Assembly: GCA_024336345.1 (NCBI GenBank)
Contig: JANFOG010000001.1
Location: 1,736,001 to 1,800,000 of the forward strand
Direction of reading: 5' to 3'
DNA length: 64,000 nucleotides
Origin: Mariannaea sp. PMI_226
Lineage: Eukaryota > Ascomycota > Sordariomycetes > Hypocreales > Nectriaceae
Numbering within the stretch: position 1 is the stretch's first letter; each line of letters opens with the position of its first letter. The position numbers were made by a program, and so were the translations under genes. This document shows, in pieces, positions 1 to 17,448 of this stretch. The notes beneath the pieces were generated by a model that saw nothing but the letters and a program-made list of their open reading frames with translations, was not told where the DNA came from and did not search any database.

Positions 1-117
1 GATGCTGGTATTAATAACCACTTGACGGTTTCGTATAAGTTACCTTGGCAACAAACCGCAATTGCTTACAGTAGAGTACCTGGAGTTTGTGTGTGCACGC
101 AACTCTATAACTAAATA

Positions 118-149
<32 letters not shown>

Positions 150-2872
150 AGCGCAACTCTGTACGGTAGCTCTGTTATGAACAGACTACTGTATATTATT
201 CGCGGAGGATTCAGTGTCTCTTCCATGCCTAGTCTAGGTACGGAGCAGAAGACATACTCAGTACACTACTACACATCTCAGCGTAGTCCAACTAAGGTTA
301 CCCAGACTTCGCCTCATTGGCCACGACAGTGCAGGATCGGGCGGATCGCACATGGCAAGAGGCTGCTCCCGCCGCAAATGTTGCGATTCTGCATCATTCA
401 TGTTAACTTTACCTCGTCATGAGCTTGATGCCACCCATGACCACAGCCTTGTCTCAGTGGCGCCAGTGCCTCCATGTCTCACGTCTCACCGGTCCATCCA
501 GCTTCAAACCACCAGAAATTTCCGTCCAGCATATATCCTGGCAAAGTAACCGCCAGACAGGTTGACAGGCAGACAGGCAGACAGGCAGACAAACAGACAA
601 GGTTCTCCGAGTACTGGCGCTCAATCTCTCTCTCTCGGCAAAGTAGCCGAGCTTTCCCTCCATGTTATAATCCATTGATAAGGTAGTAGTAGGGAGTGGG
701 TTTGCGAAATACTGTTGTAGTGCCGCACTTCTATTAGAAGCCTTTTCAGCCTCATACCTGCAGAGCCGAACAGGGACTCACTCAGCTCATACATAGATTT
801 GGTAACTGTGTATTGAAAAAAAAAAAAAAAAAAAAAAAAAAGCAGCCTTGATTGATATCTATTATTATCTACATCTTTTACTTGATTTTGGCATTTTGGC
901 GGGGAATGCTTTTTGCCCTTGTGCTAGATCCCGAGGAAGAGGCATCGGCCGTTTGAATAGACTTTGGCTCGCACTGTTTCGTCTTGTACATACGTAGTAG
1001 CATCCGTCAAGAAAATTTTTCGTGCCCCGAAGGCCCGGACCCCACCGTCATTTCCCACCGTCCTGATCTGGGGAACACCTACAACAGCTTGTTGCTAGAT
1101 GATGACCAGCCGGGATCAGGCGGACAGGCTTCAAAGGAATACATAAATATAAACATAAACATGTATATGTCTATTCCCAAGAGGCCTTGGTGGCCATGTT
1201 TTTGGTTATTCTGGCAAGGGGTTACGCTATAACTCAACGACTCCCGCCGGGATACAATGTAGACTTCTACACATATAACTCGGAGTAGAAATATGCCAGT
1301 CCTGAGTTAGCTGGTAACTAATCGTGGAATTAGCTCCCAAATCGGATCAACAAACCAATGCAATACTGTCAACATTCAATCGGAGGTTGCTCGGTCTCTG
1401 CCGCAATCTAATATTCATGTGCTCGGTAACTCAGAAATTGTTGATAGGCGCAAATCGAGACAAAGGAAGGATGAAGTCTTTCGTACAAAGACCATTATTC
1501 CAGAGGTGCCAATCTGGCTGCGTGCCACTCTCAGTACTGTGCACTCCGCTTCATCTGAGATCTGGCATGCCGAGGGGATCCGCTGCCGCTATTCGGGGAG
1601 CCAACCAGCCCTTCAGCACAACTGGGAAAGTGAAGGTCAAGTAAATTTGGATATGCATTTTGTGCCAACCCTTGGATCTTAGGCATCATCTTACCATCCT
1701 ACCTTGGTGCCAACCTGGCAATTTTGAGCACATTGAACTTCGCCTGCGCTCCACCCACGTGGAAATACCGCACTCTGATTCGTTCCGAGGGTTTGTCAAA
1801 CCGCTATGTGGAGTTGGAAGCACATACCAGAGTACAGTGCACTGTGAAATACCGGGTGCGAAGTACTTCCTGTTCTTTTTCACTCTTCCTCTTCCGGCCA
1901 ATGGCGGTTATCCGCAGCCATCCTTGGTACAAGTACGTTTGCGCCGTCCACTGATATCAGGGTGATCTGAAGGTTTGTGGCAGTAGAAGAAAAAAAAAGT
2001 TGACAACTTAATTTTTCTTGCACATTGGCTTCCGTAACCAACCATGCATTTGAAACCGCTCGGTCACTTTTCTTGCTGTTTTCTTCGTCCTCGTATCTGC
2101 TGCTATGTGTTGCCCGTCGGAAATCCGGTAGTGCCGTCGTCGTCCGTTGTGCTCGTGCAGCAATTCGTTGGGCCCGAGGCTCCTCCCAGCGCCCACAATT
2201 GCTAGGACAGGTAGGGGTTGTCGCTCTTCCGGTTGTATATCTCCCCCTTCATGCCGAGAATTCTCTCCATGTTGCGCGTTCCATCCGTAGGTCACCCCCC
2301 TAGTTGGCGCCTTTTTCGCCCATCCTCTATGATCCACCCTCCAAGCACGTCCCTTTTCGACTGTAAAAGCCTCAGGCTTTGAGACGTCCCAGATCAATCA
2401 TGTCCCAGGATTCTCGCAATTGCCTCCACCCGACTTCCTCCGATGGCTAACCAGCTGTGTCGAGCGTGGCCCCCTTGCGAGATTCTCACCGTATGCCCTC
2501 ATCATTGTCTCTCATGCAATTGAATTCGTTGCAAGCGGTCTTGGTGTGTGATGTCTAGGCTGTCTTTTTCCCAGATTTACACCCGCTGCTTTGTTCCCTC
2601 CGTAGAAAATGTCTCGCTCCGATTCGATTCACTGCTTGCTGTGCTTCCACCGTTGCCCCGGCTGACACTCCCACCCCTGGGTCTACCCACCTAGTCAGTG
2701 GGCCCACTCATTCTCACTTTCCTCCCGGCTCCATACGCCTTCGCTCTTCTCTTTTTCTCCTTCTGCCGCCCTGTCTCGTGCTGAGCTCCGTATCTCTCTT
2801 CTTTAAACCTCCCGTCAACCTCTTTCTTCCCGACACTCTTCAACCATCCCCTCTCACAACCCAACCATCACA
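1..2872. other. Gene-poor region upstream of ATP9
   Basis: No open frame here has recognisable protein features, and the short frames on both strands look random. The stretch holds two long A tracts (121-148 and 816-841), an octamer repeat near 556-600, and pyrimidine-rich DNA from about 2600 to 2870 that suits the core promoter and leader of the ATP9 gene. I see no transposon ends, tRNA or conserved protein fragment. It may contain lineage-specific or non-coding transcripts that cannot be recognised from sequence alone. Confidence 0.6.
556..600. repeat. Short tandem repeat, GACAGGCA unit
   Basis: About three perfect copies of the 8-bp unit GACAGGCA, from 564 to 587, are flanked by degenerate copies on both sides. 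It is a simple minisatellite in non-coding DNA with no visible function. Confidence 0.85.
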
Positions 2873-7196
<4,324 letters not shown>

Positions 7197-9865
7197 CTAC
7201 TTCTTAAATGTTGCAGTGCGCTCTCCCTTGATTGGGGGTGCCTTACGAGCCCCTTTGACAGGGCGATCTGCAGACTTGGAATAGGGATCAAACACCGGCT
7301 GCTGCTTCTTTTTCTTCTTCCCGTTTCCTCCCGCCTCGCCACCAGTTGATGCTCGCTGTGCATGCAATACAGAGCTGGCCTTGCTGTAATCGAATGGGAC
7401 GGCGTTGAATTGCTCCTGTTCCTTGCGCTCGTTTGCCTTCTTTTCTTGTTGCCGTTCTTTTCGAGCCTTCTTGAATTCTTGCTTTTTTAGCCTCTCTTCC
7501 TCTGCAAGAGCCTCTTTCGCAGCCTTGCGTTCTCTCTTGCGGTCCTTTTTGCTCTTTTGAGTCTCATCCTCGATAGAGATGCGGCCGATTTCATCTTCCA
7601 TATCCTCGTCTTCCTTCACTTCTTCTGACTCCTCTTCACTCGACGAGGATTCTTCTTCTACTGCTTCTGATTTACGCTTCTGACCCCTCTTCAATGTAAA
7701 CTCCTCATCAGGGATAATTTGATTTTCACCATTGCTTGCCACATTCTCCACCACCACTGGTAGTGCTTCCATAACGGTATTCTCTTCTGTGGGTTCACCC
7801 TGATCGCTACCCTTGTCTGCACCCTCATGAATGAAACGTTGCCAAGGGAAGGGAATGGTGTCCTCTTGGTTATCGCCAATGATTTGGTTTTCTTCCCAAC
7901 GAGAGCTGATTGGCATGTCTCCAAATAACTGCGATCGGGTCAGCCTACCAACTGTAACCTTCCCGTCGATATCTGGTAACCTGGTAGCCTGTCCAGCGGC
8001 AGGTTGCCGTCTGTGCTTCCGGATATCGTCTGGTGCCATTTGTGTAAAGAAGTGAAGTAAGCTGGGCCCGCCCTTTGCCTTGGCCTCTTTCACCTTAGCC
8101 CAAATATCATTGAACTGAGGCCTTGCCAGCGAAGCAGTTAATGGGAGAAGGCTGTGGAGCGCTTTGGCGTCGGGCGGGTTGATGCGCGCAATGTCGGCAA
8201 TGCTGCCCGTCGAGAGGACAAAGTTGGGGTTCTCGTCCTCTTTCCTCGCAATCTCATCTCGCCATTTCCAAAGAGCCTTGAAAACGGCAAACTGCTCACT
8301 ATTAAACGCCAGATGAGAGTTTTTGAAGACATACCCATACCATCCCCGTGGGCCTTCTCCAGATTCCTCATCATATCCTGGATGCTCGTGACGTGACAGT
8401 GAAAGTTCCCTTGATTTTTGCAGGGCACGCTCAATCAGATTTTTCTCTGGGTCGGAGGCATCTGACGCGGCAACGAGATCATTTCGAACTCGGTCGTAGA
8501 TATACAAGAGATAGTGAGTGTCTGAACGGGCATAATACAACATTTCTTCAGGTAAAGGCCTAATAATAATTAGCGATTGGTCCTTCTTTCTGTGCGTACT
8601 CGGTGGTTCAATATTTACCGTATTCTCCAATCTGCCAATTGGTATTGCTTGTCGGCATCAAAGTCAACAAACTTGGACAGTAGGAAAGCCAAGCTTCGCC
8701 CAGAATAGAGCAGATCACAGCCAAAAAATGTATCGAAAAGACCATTGACGTAGAGACCCAAGTCACGCTGCAGCCAGATCATATCCATGTAGGCGCCATG
8801 AAAGACCTTGAGTTTCTGTTAGTGGCCTGAAAACCGATGTGCTTTCATATCTCTTACCTTGATAATACTAGGGTCAGTGAAAACTTGATTGAGCACCTCA
8901 AGTTTGTGACGCCAGGGTTGCAGGGTATCGACAATCCAATCCTGCTCCCTGGTGCTGACTTGCATCAGAGAGACAAGACCAACATAGGTTCGAAAATCGT
9001 GATGTTCCAAATCCACGGCAATCTCTTTCGCCTTCTTGAGCTCCTCAAGCATTTCCAGCACACCCTCGAATGTGTCGACGAATATGGCTTGCGTTCCTTC
9101 GACTGGTTGATAGGGGATCGGGTCGGCAGTCTCATATACTCGCTTTGGATATTTCATATGGCTAATTTCTGTTTCATAGGGATGTTGGAATCTGAATGAA
9201 GCATTGGTGGTCAGTTTTAGTATATCTGGAGAAACGAGTGTAATGGGAACGTGTCTCATACTGGGGCGTGCCGGTCTCATTGGGGACCAAGACGAGGCTC
9301 TCTTCTAGAGGCTTTTCTGCGTTGGGTTTCGACGTAAGGATAGGCTTCCACGGTGATGTTGGGAAATTATCGGTCTCCTTCTCGAATAGCGCCTGTGGCT
9401 TGGAGATGTTTGCGTTACGGATAACCTTGGGTTTCTTGGCCTTTGACGACTAATTATGGTCAGTAAAGGTGCAAATCTAAAACACGGTAGAATTTTCCCT
9501 ACCGAGTCTGGCACTGGTGGCTCCTTTCTCTTAACGAGCCCAGTGTATTCGTCCAGGGCTGTGTCGGCTTTCTCGAGAACAGTATCGACCACATCAACGA
9601 TACCTCTCCAGTTCATCTCGATGTCATCTACATCCTCGAGCTTGGGGGCTCTGGAAGTGCATAGCCTGCCCGCAGATCGAAGTAGGCGAGTCGAGAGATC
9701 GAGAATTCGGGCAGATCGATCTTCCAGCTGCTGGGCAACCTCTGGCTTGACGGTACGCTGGAAACTGAGATCCTCGGCGGCGAGACGATTGACGGTCTTG
9801 ACTGTTGATATAAGCGACTTTTGGACGCTCTCCTGGAGCGATTTAAAGTCTTGCGATGGCTCCAT
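7197..9865 (-). CDS. rrp6: Exosome 3'-5' exoribonuclease RRP6
   Basis: This is the nuclear exosome-associated DEDDy exoribonuclease that trims rRNA and snoRNA precursors and degrades aberrant RNAs. The exons are 9865-9503, 9449-9262, 9191-8858, 8806-8619 and 8559-7197, giving 811 aa with all phases closed. The N-terminal PMC2NT domain, which binds the RRP47 cofactor, covers roughly residues 5-105. The nuclease motifs are AVDLE (D244, E246), KVFHGAYMD (D303) and YARSD (Y367, D371), so all DEDDy residues are present. An HRDC domain follows at about residues 425-505. The C-terminal tail is highly charged, with acidic Ser/Glu runs and then Lys-rich runs, as expected of the exosome-binding lasso. 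The start is the Met of MEPSQDF because homologues begin there; the frame stays open upstream, but that part looks unrelated. Confidence 0.95.
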
Positions 9866-12294
9866 GGTGACGAAGGTCGTGACGCGTTCGCACGAGGAAT
9901 CGAGATCGTCGCAAAGCAACTTTGCTTTGAAGTTTCTGGTTAGAAAAAAAAACGGGTATTTGCGCTTATCGATAAGGCGTGCCTGCAACCTGGAGCAAGT
10001 CCAAAAAACAAAGAGAAGCTGAGAGGAGTTCAGATGGACCAAGAAATGGTAGCCATTCAACCAACATATTTTAAATTTACATTTATGTACATATTAATGC
10101 AAGTATGTATTATTTTAGCTCCTAGATACATTGAATGAATGAAATAAGCAAATTTCGCCGATATCTGATTTTAGGAGCAGTGGCATGACGCGTGGAAGGA
10201 GGGAGGCTGTATATACTATATGACCTTGAATAACTCTGCTCCATGCAATATGCTGTTGGCTTACTTTGGCATTATTTAAAACCGATCAGAATTGATTAGA
10301 TATTCATTTCAGGCATACTCTCTTTGTGCAAACTGCTTGGCAACTTCTTCTTGGTCGATTGTTCGGTTGCTAGCCCGTCAGCGTGCATCCTCCTCCCATT
10401 TGGAGAATGAGGATGCCCACCTTAGATTTAGCCGGACATGGAAGCCTTGTGCCCTGTGAGTAGAGCTCGTATGGGAATGGGTATCAACGGGCGCAAATAG
10501 ATAAGGCAGCTAGAGGCTGGGCCGATTGCTGCCTCATTTCTTTTGGTATACTGTCAGACATGAGAGGGATGGAACAAAGCACTGGATGGTTGGGAATATC
10601 CGGCTCGGGCAACCGCCGACAGTCAACAACCAACAAGCTGAAGCCCAAGCAGGCATGGCTTGTCCCTCTGGCTCGATTGGCTCATCAGCAGTGGATGTTT
10701 GACGCCCAATTTTCCCGGCTTGTCCACAGTCTTTGCAGTGAGCATAGAGTACATAAGGTGGTGCTGCTGGCGGTATAATCAACTACCCTGTATTGGCTAG
10801 CAAAGCGGGCTCGTACGGCCCGAATTATCTCTACAAGACAGATCCTCTTCCGACAGCACTATATACATAAGCACATAGTTGCATAGTGGGGTTACTATTG
10901 TGAGTTGCAGCACATCACAAACCGGAAGAAACATTACTACAATGGTACTGTACCTTAATTGAGATGGAAGATGAATTTAGGACTTGCGCTACTGCAGTGC
11001 CCGCGACAGGCCGCCCGTCGAATAATCGATCGGTGCGAGTGCTCGTGCGTGTGGCCGGCCTCAAGCTCCGGAATCGACGCCGGTGTGTGCAACGAAGGTG
11101 GAGAGGTGCATGGCCTGAAGGCCCATGGATAGATGGACAAGTAAACACAGGTTCGCCTAACTTGTGAGTTTTGTGTGCTGCATCGGAATCAACGAAACGG
11201 CGTAGCTGAACTCTCTATGTACAGTACCTGGAACAGTACCTGGAAATGCGGACCCCGTCGCCCTTAAAGCACAAAGATATGGTGCCACGACTCGAGATAG
11301 ATTGTTGCATTTGAAATAGCTGGCCCATATGAGAGGTATATTTGATTATTGTCTGTGCCTGGCAGCCTTGTCCATAAATGTCATCATCCACTTCAAGAAA
11401 CGGGCCGGATACCCAAGATGGTTGGCCTAAGAGAGAAAAAAAAAAAAGAAAAACAACAAAACGGTAATGGCTGCAACAGTTTTTTTCTGTATTGCGGTAT
11501 TAATTGTTTCCTATCAACTAACATTAATGGAATTTTACATCCCTATCCATTCCCATCGCTACATCATGGTGACGTCCCGAGCCGCGCCGTGGAAATCCCG
11601 TCTCACCCTCCATCCATACACTATTTAATCCCAAACACCCTCTCAACTGACTCACCTCACAAGGTGCTTTGTGCTGTAACCTCAGGTACTTATTAGAGGA
11701 CAACTTCTAGGTCCGTTGTCAATTAGTGGTGTACCTTATTCTGGTATGTACTCTATACGTCGATGACGTTCGCTTGCCCCTCATTCCCCCTCTTCCCCCC
11801 TCTCTACCTCTCATCTACCTCTCTCTACACCCTTATTATTTTTATTCTTTCCACCACAATGGCATTCTCGCCTTGAAAATACTCCATGACGATTGTTTAT
11901 CGAGTCACGAGTTAATTACCCAGCAGGCACGTCATCCGCCTCCTTAACATCGGATGCTTACAATTGAGACCACGACGAGAAAACCTCTGATCTCCTTCAA
12001 ATCATCCGCTGTAATTACACCTCCAGCTCACTATTAGTGTCATATTTGCTGCTGGATGCTGGCGCATGTCCACTGTCACCGAAAGCTTCCCCCGCTAACT
12101 CCACCACTGGGCTGATCAATTCCTACCCACCACACTTTCATCCTTGCTTGACATTTGAAGCTCGAGGCCCAGCTTCCTGCCCCTCCACAGACCACGAAAC
12201 ATCGACCCGACCGACATTTTCCCTTCCCTCGGCCGACTCGGAAAATCCGACTTGGAAATCATCTCCCGAATCCCCCTTTCAAACCTTGAAAATC
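9866..12294. other. Divergent intergenic region between RRP6 and TPS1
   Basis: RRP6 and TPS1 are transcribed away from each other across 2.4 kb. The stretch includes an AT-rich part (10050-10330) and a pyrimidine-rich tract at 11770-11830 that probably belongs to the TPS1 promoter. No frame here looks like a real protein. Confidence 0.55.
11777..11801 (+). promoter_or_regulatory. Candidate stress-response elements (three CCCCT) upstream of TPS1
   Basis: Three CCCCT pentamers, at 11777-11781, 11787-11791 and 11797-11801, sit 10 bp apart about 500 bp before the TPS1 start codon. CCCCT/AGGGG is the yeast Msn2/4 stress-response element, and trehalose synthesis genes are classic targets there. 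Pyrimidine tracts are common in fungal promoters, so this assignment is tentative. Confidence 0.35.
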
Positions 12295-13967
12295 ATGCCT
12301 GGCACCGTCCCAGAAGAAGAGGTGCACGCCGCTCCAGGCCGCCTGCTTCTCCTGTCAAACCGTCTCCCCATCACCATCAAGCGTTCTGAGGATGGCAGCT
12401 ATACCTTTTCCATGTCTTCGGGAGGTCTGGTGACAGGCCTCAGCGGATTGAGCAAGACCACCAGCTTTCAGTGGTATGGCTGGCCTGGTCTTGAGGTCCC
12501 CGAAAACGAAGTCGATGGCATGAAGCAGCGCCTGAAGGAGGAGTACGGCGCGCATCCTGTTTTCATTGACGATGAGCTTGCAGACCGGCATTACAATGGA
12601 TTCGCCAGTAAGTACCAGCTAATCTCAACCTACCAATAGTGCTTTTATTGGACAAAATGCTGACGGTAGAGCGCTCTACAGACTCGATCCTTTGGCCCCT
12701 CTTCCATTATCACCCCGGTGAGATTACTTTCGACGAATCCGCTTGGACCGCATACCAAGAGGTCAATCGGCTCTTTGCCAAAACCGTCATCAAGGATGTC
12801 CAAGATGGCGATCAAATCTGGGTTCACGACTACCACTTGATGCTCCTCCCTCAAATGCTCCGCGAGGAGATTGGCGACTCGAAAAAGAACGTCAAGATCG
12901 GTTTCTTCCTTCATACTCCTTTCCCTAGTAGCGAAATCTACCGTATCCTGCCTGTCAGAGAAGCTCTGTTAGTCGGACTGCTCGATTGCGATCTTATTGG
13001 TTTCCATACATACGACTACGCCCGCCACTTCCTGAGCAGCTGCTCCCGCATCCTCGAGACGACTACTACTCCCAATGGTGTTGACTGGAACGGCCGGTTC
13101 GTTACTGTGGGTGCATTCCCCATCGGAATCGATCCCGAAAAGTTCGTAGAGGGCCTCAAGAAGCCCAAGGTCCAGGAGCGAATTGCCGCACTGAGCCGCA
13201 AGTTTGAAGGTGTCAAGCTGGTGGTTGGTGTTGATCGCCTCGACTATATCAAGGGTGTTCCTCAGAAACTGCACGCCCTTGAAGTTTTCCTGACTGAGCA
13301 CCCTGAATGGATCGGAAAAATTGTTCTTGTCCAGGTCGCCGTCCCTTCAAGGCAGGATGTGGAAGAGTACCAGAATCTTCGCGCCGTGGTCAATGAACTC
13401 GTTGGTCGCATTAACGGCAAGTTTGGCACCATTGAATTCATGCCCATCCATTTTCTCCATCAGTCAGTGTCTTTCGACGAGCTGACTGCTCTATATGCTG
13501 TATCGGATGTCTGCCTGGTGTCGTCCACTCGTGATGGCATGAACCTGGTCTCCTACGAGTACATCGCCACTCAGCGTGAGAACCACGGTGTCATGATCCT
13601 GAGCGAGTTCACAGGTGCTGCTCAGTCCCTTAACGGTAGTATCATTGTCAACCCATGGAACACTGAAGAGCTGGCCAACGCTCTCCACGACGCTGTCACC
13701 ATGAGCCCAGAGAAGCGCGAAGCCAACTTTAAGAAGCTCGAGCGCTACGTCTTCAAGTACACCAGTGCTTGGTGGGGTGCCAGCTTTGTTAATGAAATGA
13801 CTCGATTGAGCTCAGAGAGTTCTCAGTCCAAGACCCTACGCAACGTCTTTCAGGCTGCCGTTGATCTTGGCGAGAAGGTCCAACATGCCGCCGAAGAAGC
13901 CGGAAAGAAGACTGAGACTGTGCTAGGTCTGGGCCAGACAGAGGAACCCCAACAAGACGGAATCTAG
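12295..13967 (+). CDS. tps1: Trehalose-6-phosphate synthase (UDP-forming)
   Basis: The enzyme joins UDP-glucose and glucose 6-phosphate into trehalose 6-phosphate, the first step of trehalose synthesis in the cytosol; its product also restrains glycolytic flux. The exons are 12295-12607 and 12682-13967, giving 532 aa, typical for the stand-alone fungal Tps1. It is a GT20-family, GT-B-fold glycosyltransferase. Visible signatures are LLLLSNRLPI near the N-terminus, the SSGGLVTGL loop, the WVHDYHLMLLP segment (H153-D154), GVDRLDYIKG around D289-D292, and the C-terminal STRDGMNLVSYEY block. No phosphatase domain follows, so this is not a Tps2-like fusion. The frame stays open about 86 codons upstream of the chosen ATG, but that part holds no in-frame ATG and looks unrelated to the family. 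A 19-codon uORF (12056-12115) may lie in the leader. Confidence 0.97.
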
Positions 13968-14926
13968 CGACATATAGTGGGTTGAGATGGACGGATGGAT
14001 GTGACGCTTCTCTAGAAGGGGTTTCTAACTGGCACATGAAGTCTGAAAGAGACACGAGGTCATACGTTATTATTTTTTGCTACACAACTTTTTCTCTTTT
14101 TTTTTTTTCCTTTTTTTATTCTTCAATAGCGGTCACGGTTGGGTTCAATTGGGGTTCATTTCTTTTTGCAAATTACTTTGGCGCAATCGCAAATCATACT
14201 CGCATCCGCATTGGCAATCTCATCTCACAGACATTCTCCTTCATTACCATGTGTGATAATTCAACTTGATTAGGAATTCTCCTCTTCTAGTTACTGTACT
14301 TGTCTGTTGGTTATTCAAGTCTCTATTCGAGACTACATCTTACTTCTGCAACTATTTTTATTTTATATATATATATGTATATGCAAGGTTCCCTGTCCTC
14401 ATTTGAACCAAGCCTCTCACTTAAAGTACAGACTGCGATCCACACTGTTTGTTCAAATTATTCAGGTTGAAATTAAGATTGATTATCTCCCTATATATGT
14501 ATGTATCTTATTCTAGCTAAATGAGTGAGTTCATTCATATAACTGTCTGATTTTGGCATCTATGTGGATGGATCCCTTTCCATGAATTCACCCTCGAGGA
14601 TTGTTGCGATAGCATGCCAAGATAGTCATAAAGGTTACTAATGTTGATATGAATATTAAAAGAAAATATGAAAATAGAGAGACCTCCTCATTTCGCTGCA
14701 ACTCAAGCAAGGTACTTGGCAGCTGGTATCTAAGCAAAGAAACGAAAAAGTAGTTACCCCCACAGTCCATGCCAGGTAAAAAAAAAAGGCAACCAAACTC
14801 CTGAACTGGATGTCACCACCTATAACATCTCTGATAGCTCTGTCCCCCCCTCCTCCCCTCTCTCTTTGTATCGATTCACATCCCTTGCCGTCACCCATAA
14901 CATCGTTTCGGCCCGCCGCTTTTAAT
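13968..14926. other. Convergent 3' region of TPS1 and VID27
   Basis: The region is AT-rich with several T tracts (14098-14118) and TATATA runs (14364-14383), as expected of fungal 3' untranslated and polyadenylation regions. No gene is apparent. Both neighbours terminate into it. Confidence 0.6.
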
Positions 14927-17412
14927 TTAGTAGGGGGAGTTGACGATGTCATCTCTGCCTAGTTTGTAACGTCCGCTCCCTGTTGTCCTGGCCCTGCCAG
15001 AGGATTTGCGTCCTCCATCACTCAAGCGAAGAGGACCAATAATGCTCTCTCTGGTCGGCTTCCGCAAGCTTTGTTTGGCCACCATGTTGACCTCGTTGGG
15101 TAGCGCCACAATGACATTATTATCTGAACCAAACTTGAAGTCATCGGCCTTGACCTCCTCCTCATATCTCTTGATCTTGTAAGGAGTCTTCATTCCCTTC
15201 AAGATTCTCTTCAGGTTCCATTCGATGATATAAGGACCGGTGGCGGTAATGATGCTAGTCTCCTCAGCACCTTCTCCAGTATTGAACTTGGCGGGCGTGA
15301 AGGAGACAGGTTTTCCGGTCTCGTGGAAGAACTGAGCTACGTGCTCAGGGGTTAGCGCCAGGCGGCGGGGATGAGGCTTCGAGTCGGCGGCGAAAGGCTT
15401 CTCGAAACCAAGCTTGCCCTCATTCTTGCCAGAATGTTGCTGGGCATCGACAAGCAGGATGTAGTTACGCGTTGTGCCAAGGATCCACCGGCCATCAGCA
15501 GAAACATCCATGCCGGTGATAGGATCACCAAGGGCAGGGAGCTGCGTCTTTGCCCGAATTCCCAAGCGGTCGAAAAGGCGGATGTCACCCTTGTTGCTGG
15601 CGACAGCGATGTAGCCCTTCTCGGTTGTGGCAAGCGCCGAAAAGTCATTCTTGGAGGCGTACTGCTTCAGATCAGAATTGACGAGCTTGTCGCCAGACAG
15701 GCGAGGGTCAATTCTGTAAAGGGCGTTGTGGGAAACACCCAAGAAAGTCTGCTCCGACGTCATCTGAGCAAACTTGTTCTCAGGAGCAAATGTCACGACA
15801 GGAATATCGTTGTGAACGTTCCACTCGTCAACGACCTTGCCATATTCTAGATCCATACGGTAGAGCTTGTTCGGATCAATCTCGTTCTGAAGAATGAGAT
15901 CGCGATCTTCACTGTGCAGCATCACCTTCTTGGGGTTCAGAAGTTTACCGTCGGGTGTTGTGACCTTGGAAATGTTGGTGGAGAATTCCAAACGGTTGTT
16001 AGGAGTGTGTTTGAACACGCCAATCTTAGAGCCACGCACGACGAATGATCGGTCATGCTTGTAGCCGACAGCAAGTTGAGAGTTGACCTCGCCATCAGCA
16101 TTGCGTGGCAGCGTGCTGTCTGCATCTTCATCAGAGTCATACTCTTCTTCTTGTGCACGATCATCATCATCTTCTTCTATCTCTTCCTCCTCCTCCACCT
16201 CTTCTTCGTCCTCCGTTGGAGGGGCATCTTCCATGTTCAGGTCTCCAAACGAGTCAAGAACATATTCGCGTTCTTTCTCTTGGATCTTGGCCCACTTTGT
16301 TTCGTTGAGCTTCTCCCAAATAGCTTGCATGATGGCAGCCTGAAACTTCTCCAAGGTTGGCTGATCCTTGAAGCGAAGTAACCAGGATCGCGCACCATCG
16401 TCGCTGAAGTGGTTGAAGACAAAAGAGAGATACTCGAAGTCGAAAACGGGATTCAAATCAGCAGTGACAGGGGTACCAACCCACGCCTGGTCTTTGCCTT
16501 GAATCTGTAACCAGTACTCCCACTTGCCAACTTCAGAAACGGTAGTGATGACAGCATCATCCATCATAGCAAAGTGACCGGGTTGTGGGTCGAAAAGGTG
16601 CAGTTCTGCAGGTAGGGCAGCATAAATTTCGAGCGCCTGGGGAGGGTTCTCAGCACTAGGAGCAGATAATTCTGACACCTCAATCTCCCTTTCTGGAATG
16701 TTGGCAGGCTCTCGCCTTGCGGAGGAGTTGGCAGTTTTCTTGGACAGCATATCGTCAACGGAATCAATTGAGCGAGCGAGAGTAGGACTGTGTAGAGGGC
16801 TGGCAGGAGGAATGGGCTCTTCTTCCTGGAATTCGAACTGTTGTAAATCGTCCTGCGAAGCAGTGGTGTGCGGTTTGCGATACTTGCGCTCGTACTGACA
16901 CTCCTGGGCGATTCTCAAGAACTGCTGGACTTGGGTCGAAGAGACGGAAGGGTCGCAAACGAATTGGTAGATATCACCAGTGTCTCCACTCAAGTCTTTC
17001 CAAGCCAAGACGTTTTCGCCGTCGTCTCTGATCTCGATGCGGAAGTGCAAGGCCTCGTCAAGAAGGAATGTCTTTTCGTCCTTCTCGGATGCAAGCACGT
17101 CGATCTCGGCGTCTTCACCCTCTTCTTCAGCGAGAAGTTCAGCCTCTCCTTCTTCGAAAACACGCTGCACAACGAGCTGATATTGAAAGTCTTGGTTCGT
17201 TCGTCGAATGCGGATGGCCGAATCTTTGAAGATGAGTTCGGAGTAGCCCTTTGGTGAAAGTGGTCGGACGAGATAGAGTTGGCCTTGAGGTAGCTCAATC
17301 AGTGCTTCTTGGGCGCTTGAACCAAAGATCAGCTTTCCAACTGCGGGTGAATTTTATGTTAGTTGTTATGTAATCAGAGGACAGCAGGAAGTCAAAGAGG
17401 CAAAGAATAAGG

Positions 17413-17448
<36 letters not shown>

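Noticed and set aside
121..148. A28 tract considered as the tail of a retroelement or processed pseudogene
   Set aside because: No coding remnant precedes it and no target-site duplication is visible; it is a simple homopolymer.
2008..2397. 129-aa minus-strand frame
   Set aside because: No conserved feature is visible, and it overlaps other frames in promoter-like DNA upstream of ATP9.
9456..10022. 188-aa open frame opposite the RRP6 first exon
   Set aside because: It is antisense to the PMC2NT-coding exon, Ser/Arg-rich, with no independent features.
12037..12294. In-frame N-terminal extension of TPS1
   Set aside because: It contains no ATG in frame and no similarity to the Tps1 family; the ATG at 12295 gives the normal N-terminus.
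15371..15850. 159-aa open frame opposite VID27
   Set aside because: It is a shadow of the conserved VID27 C-terminal domain.
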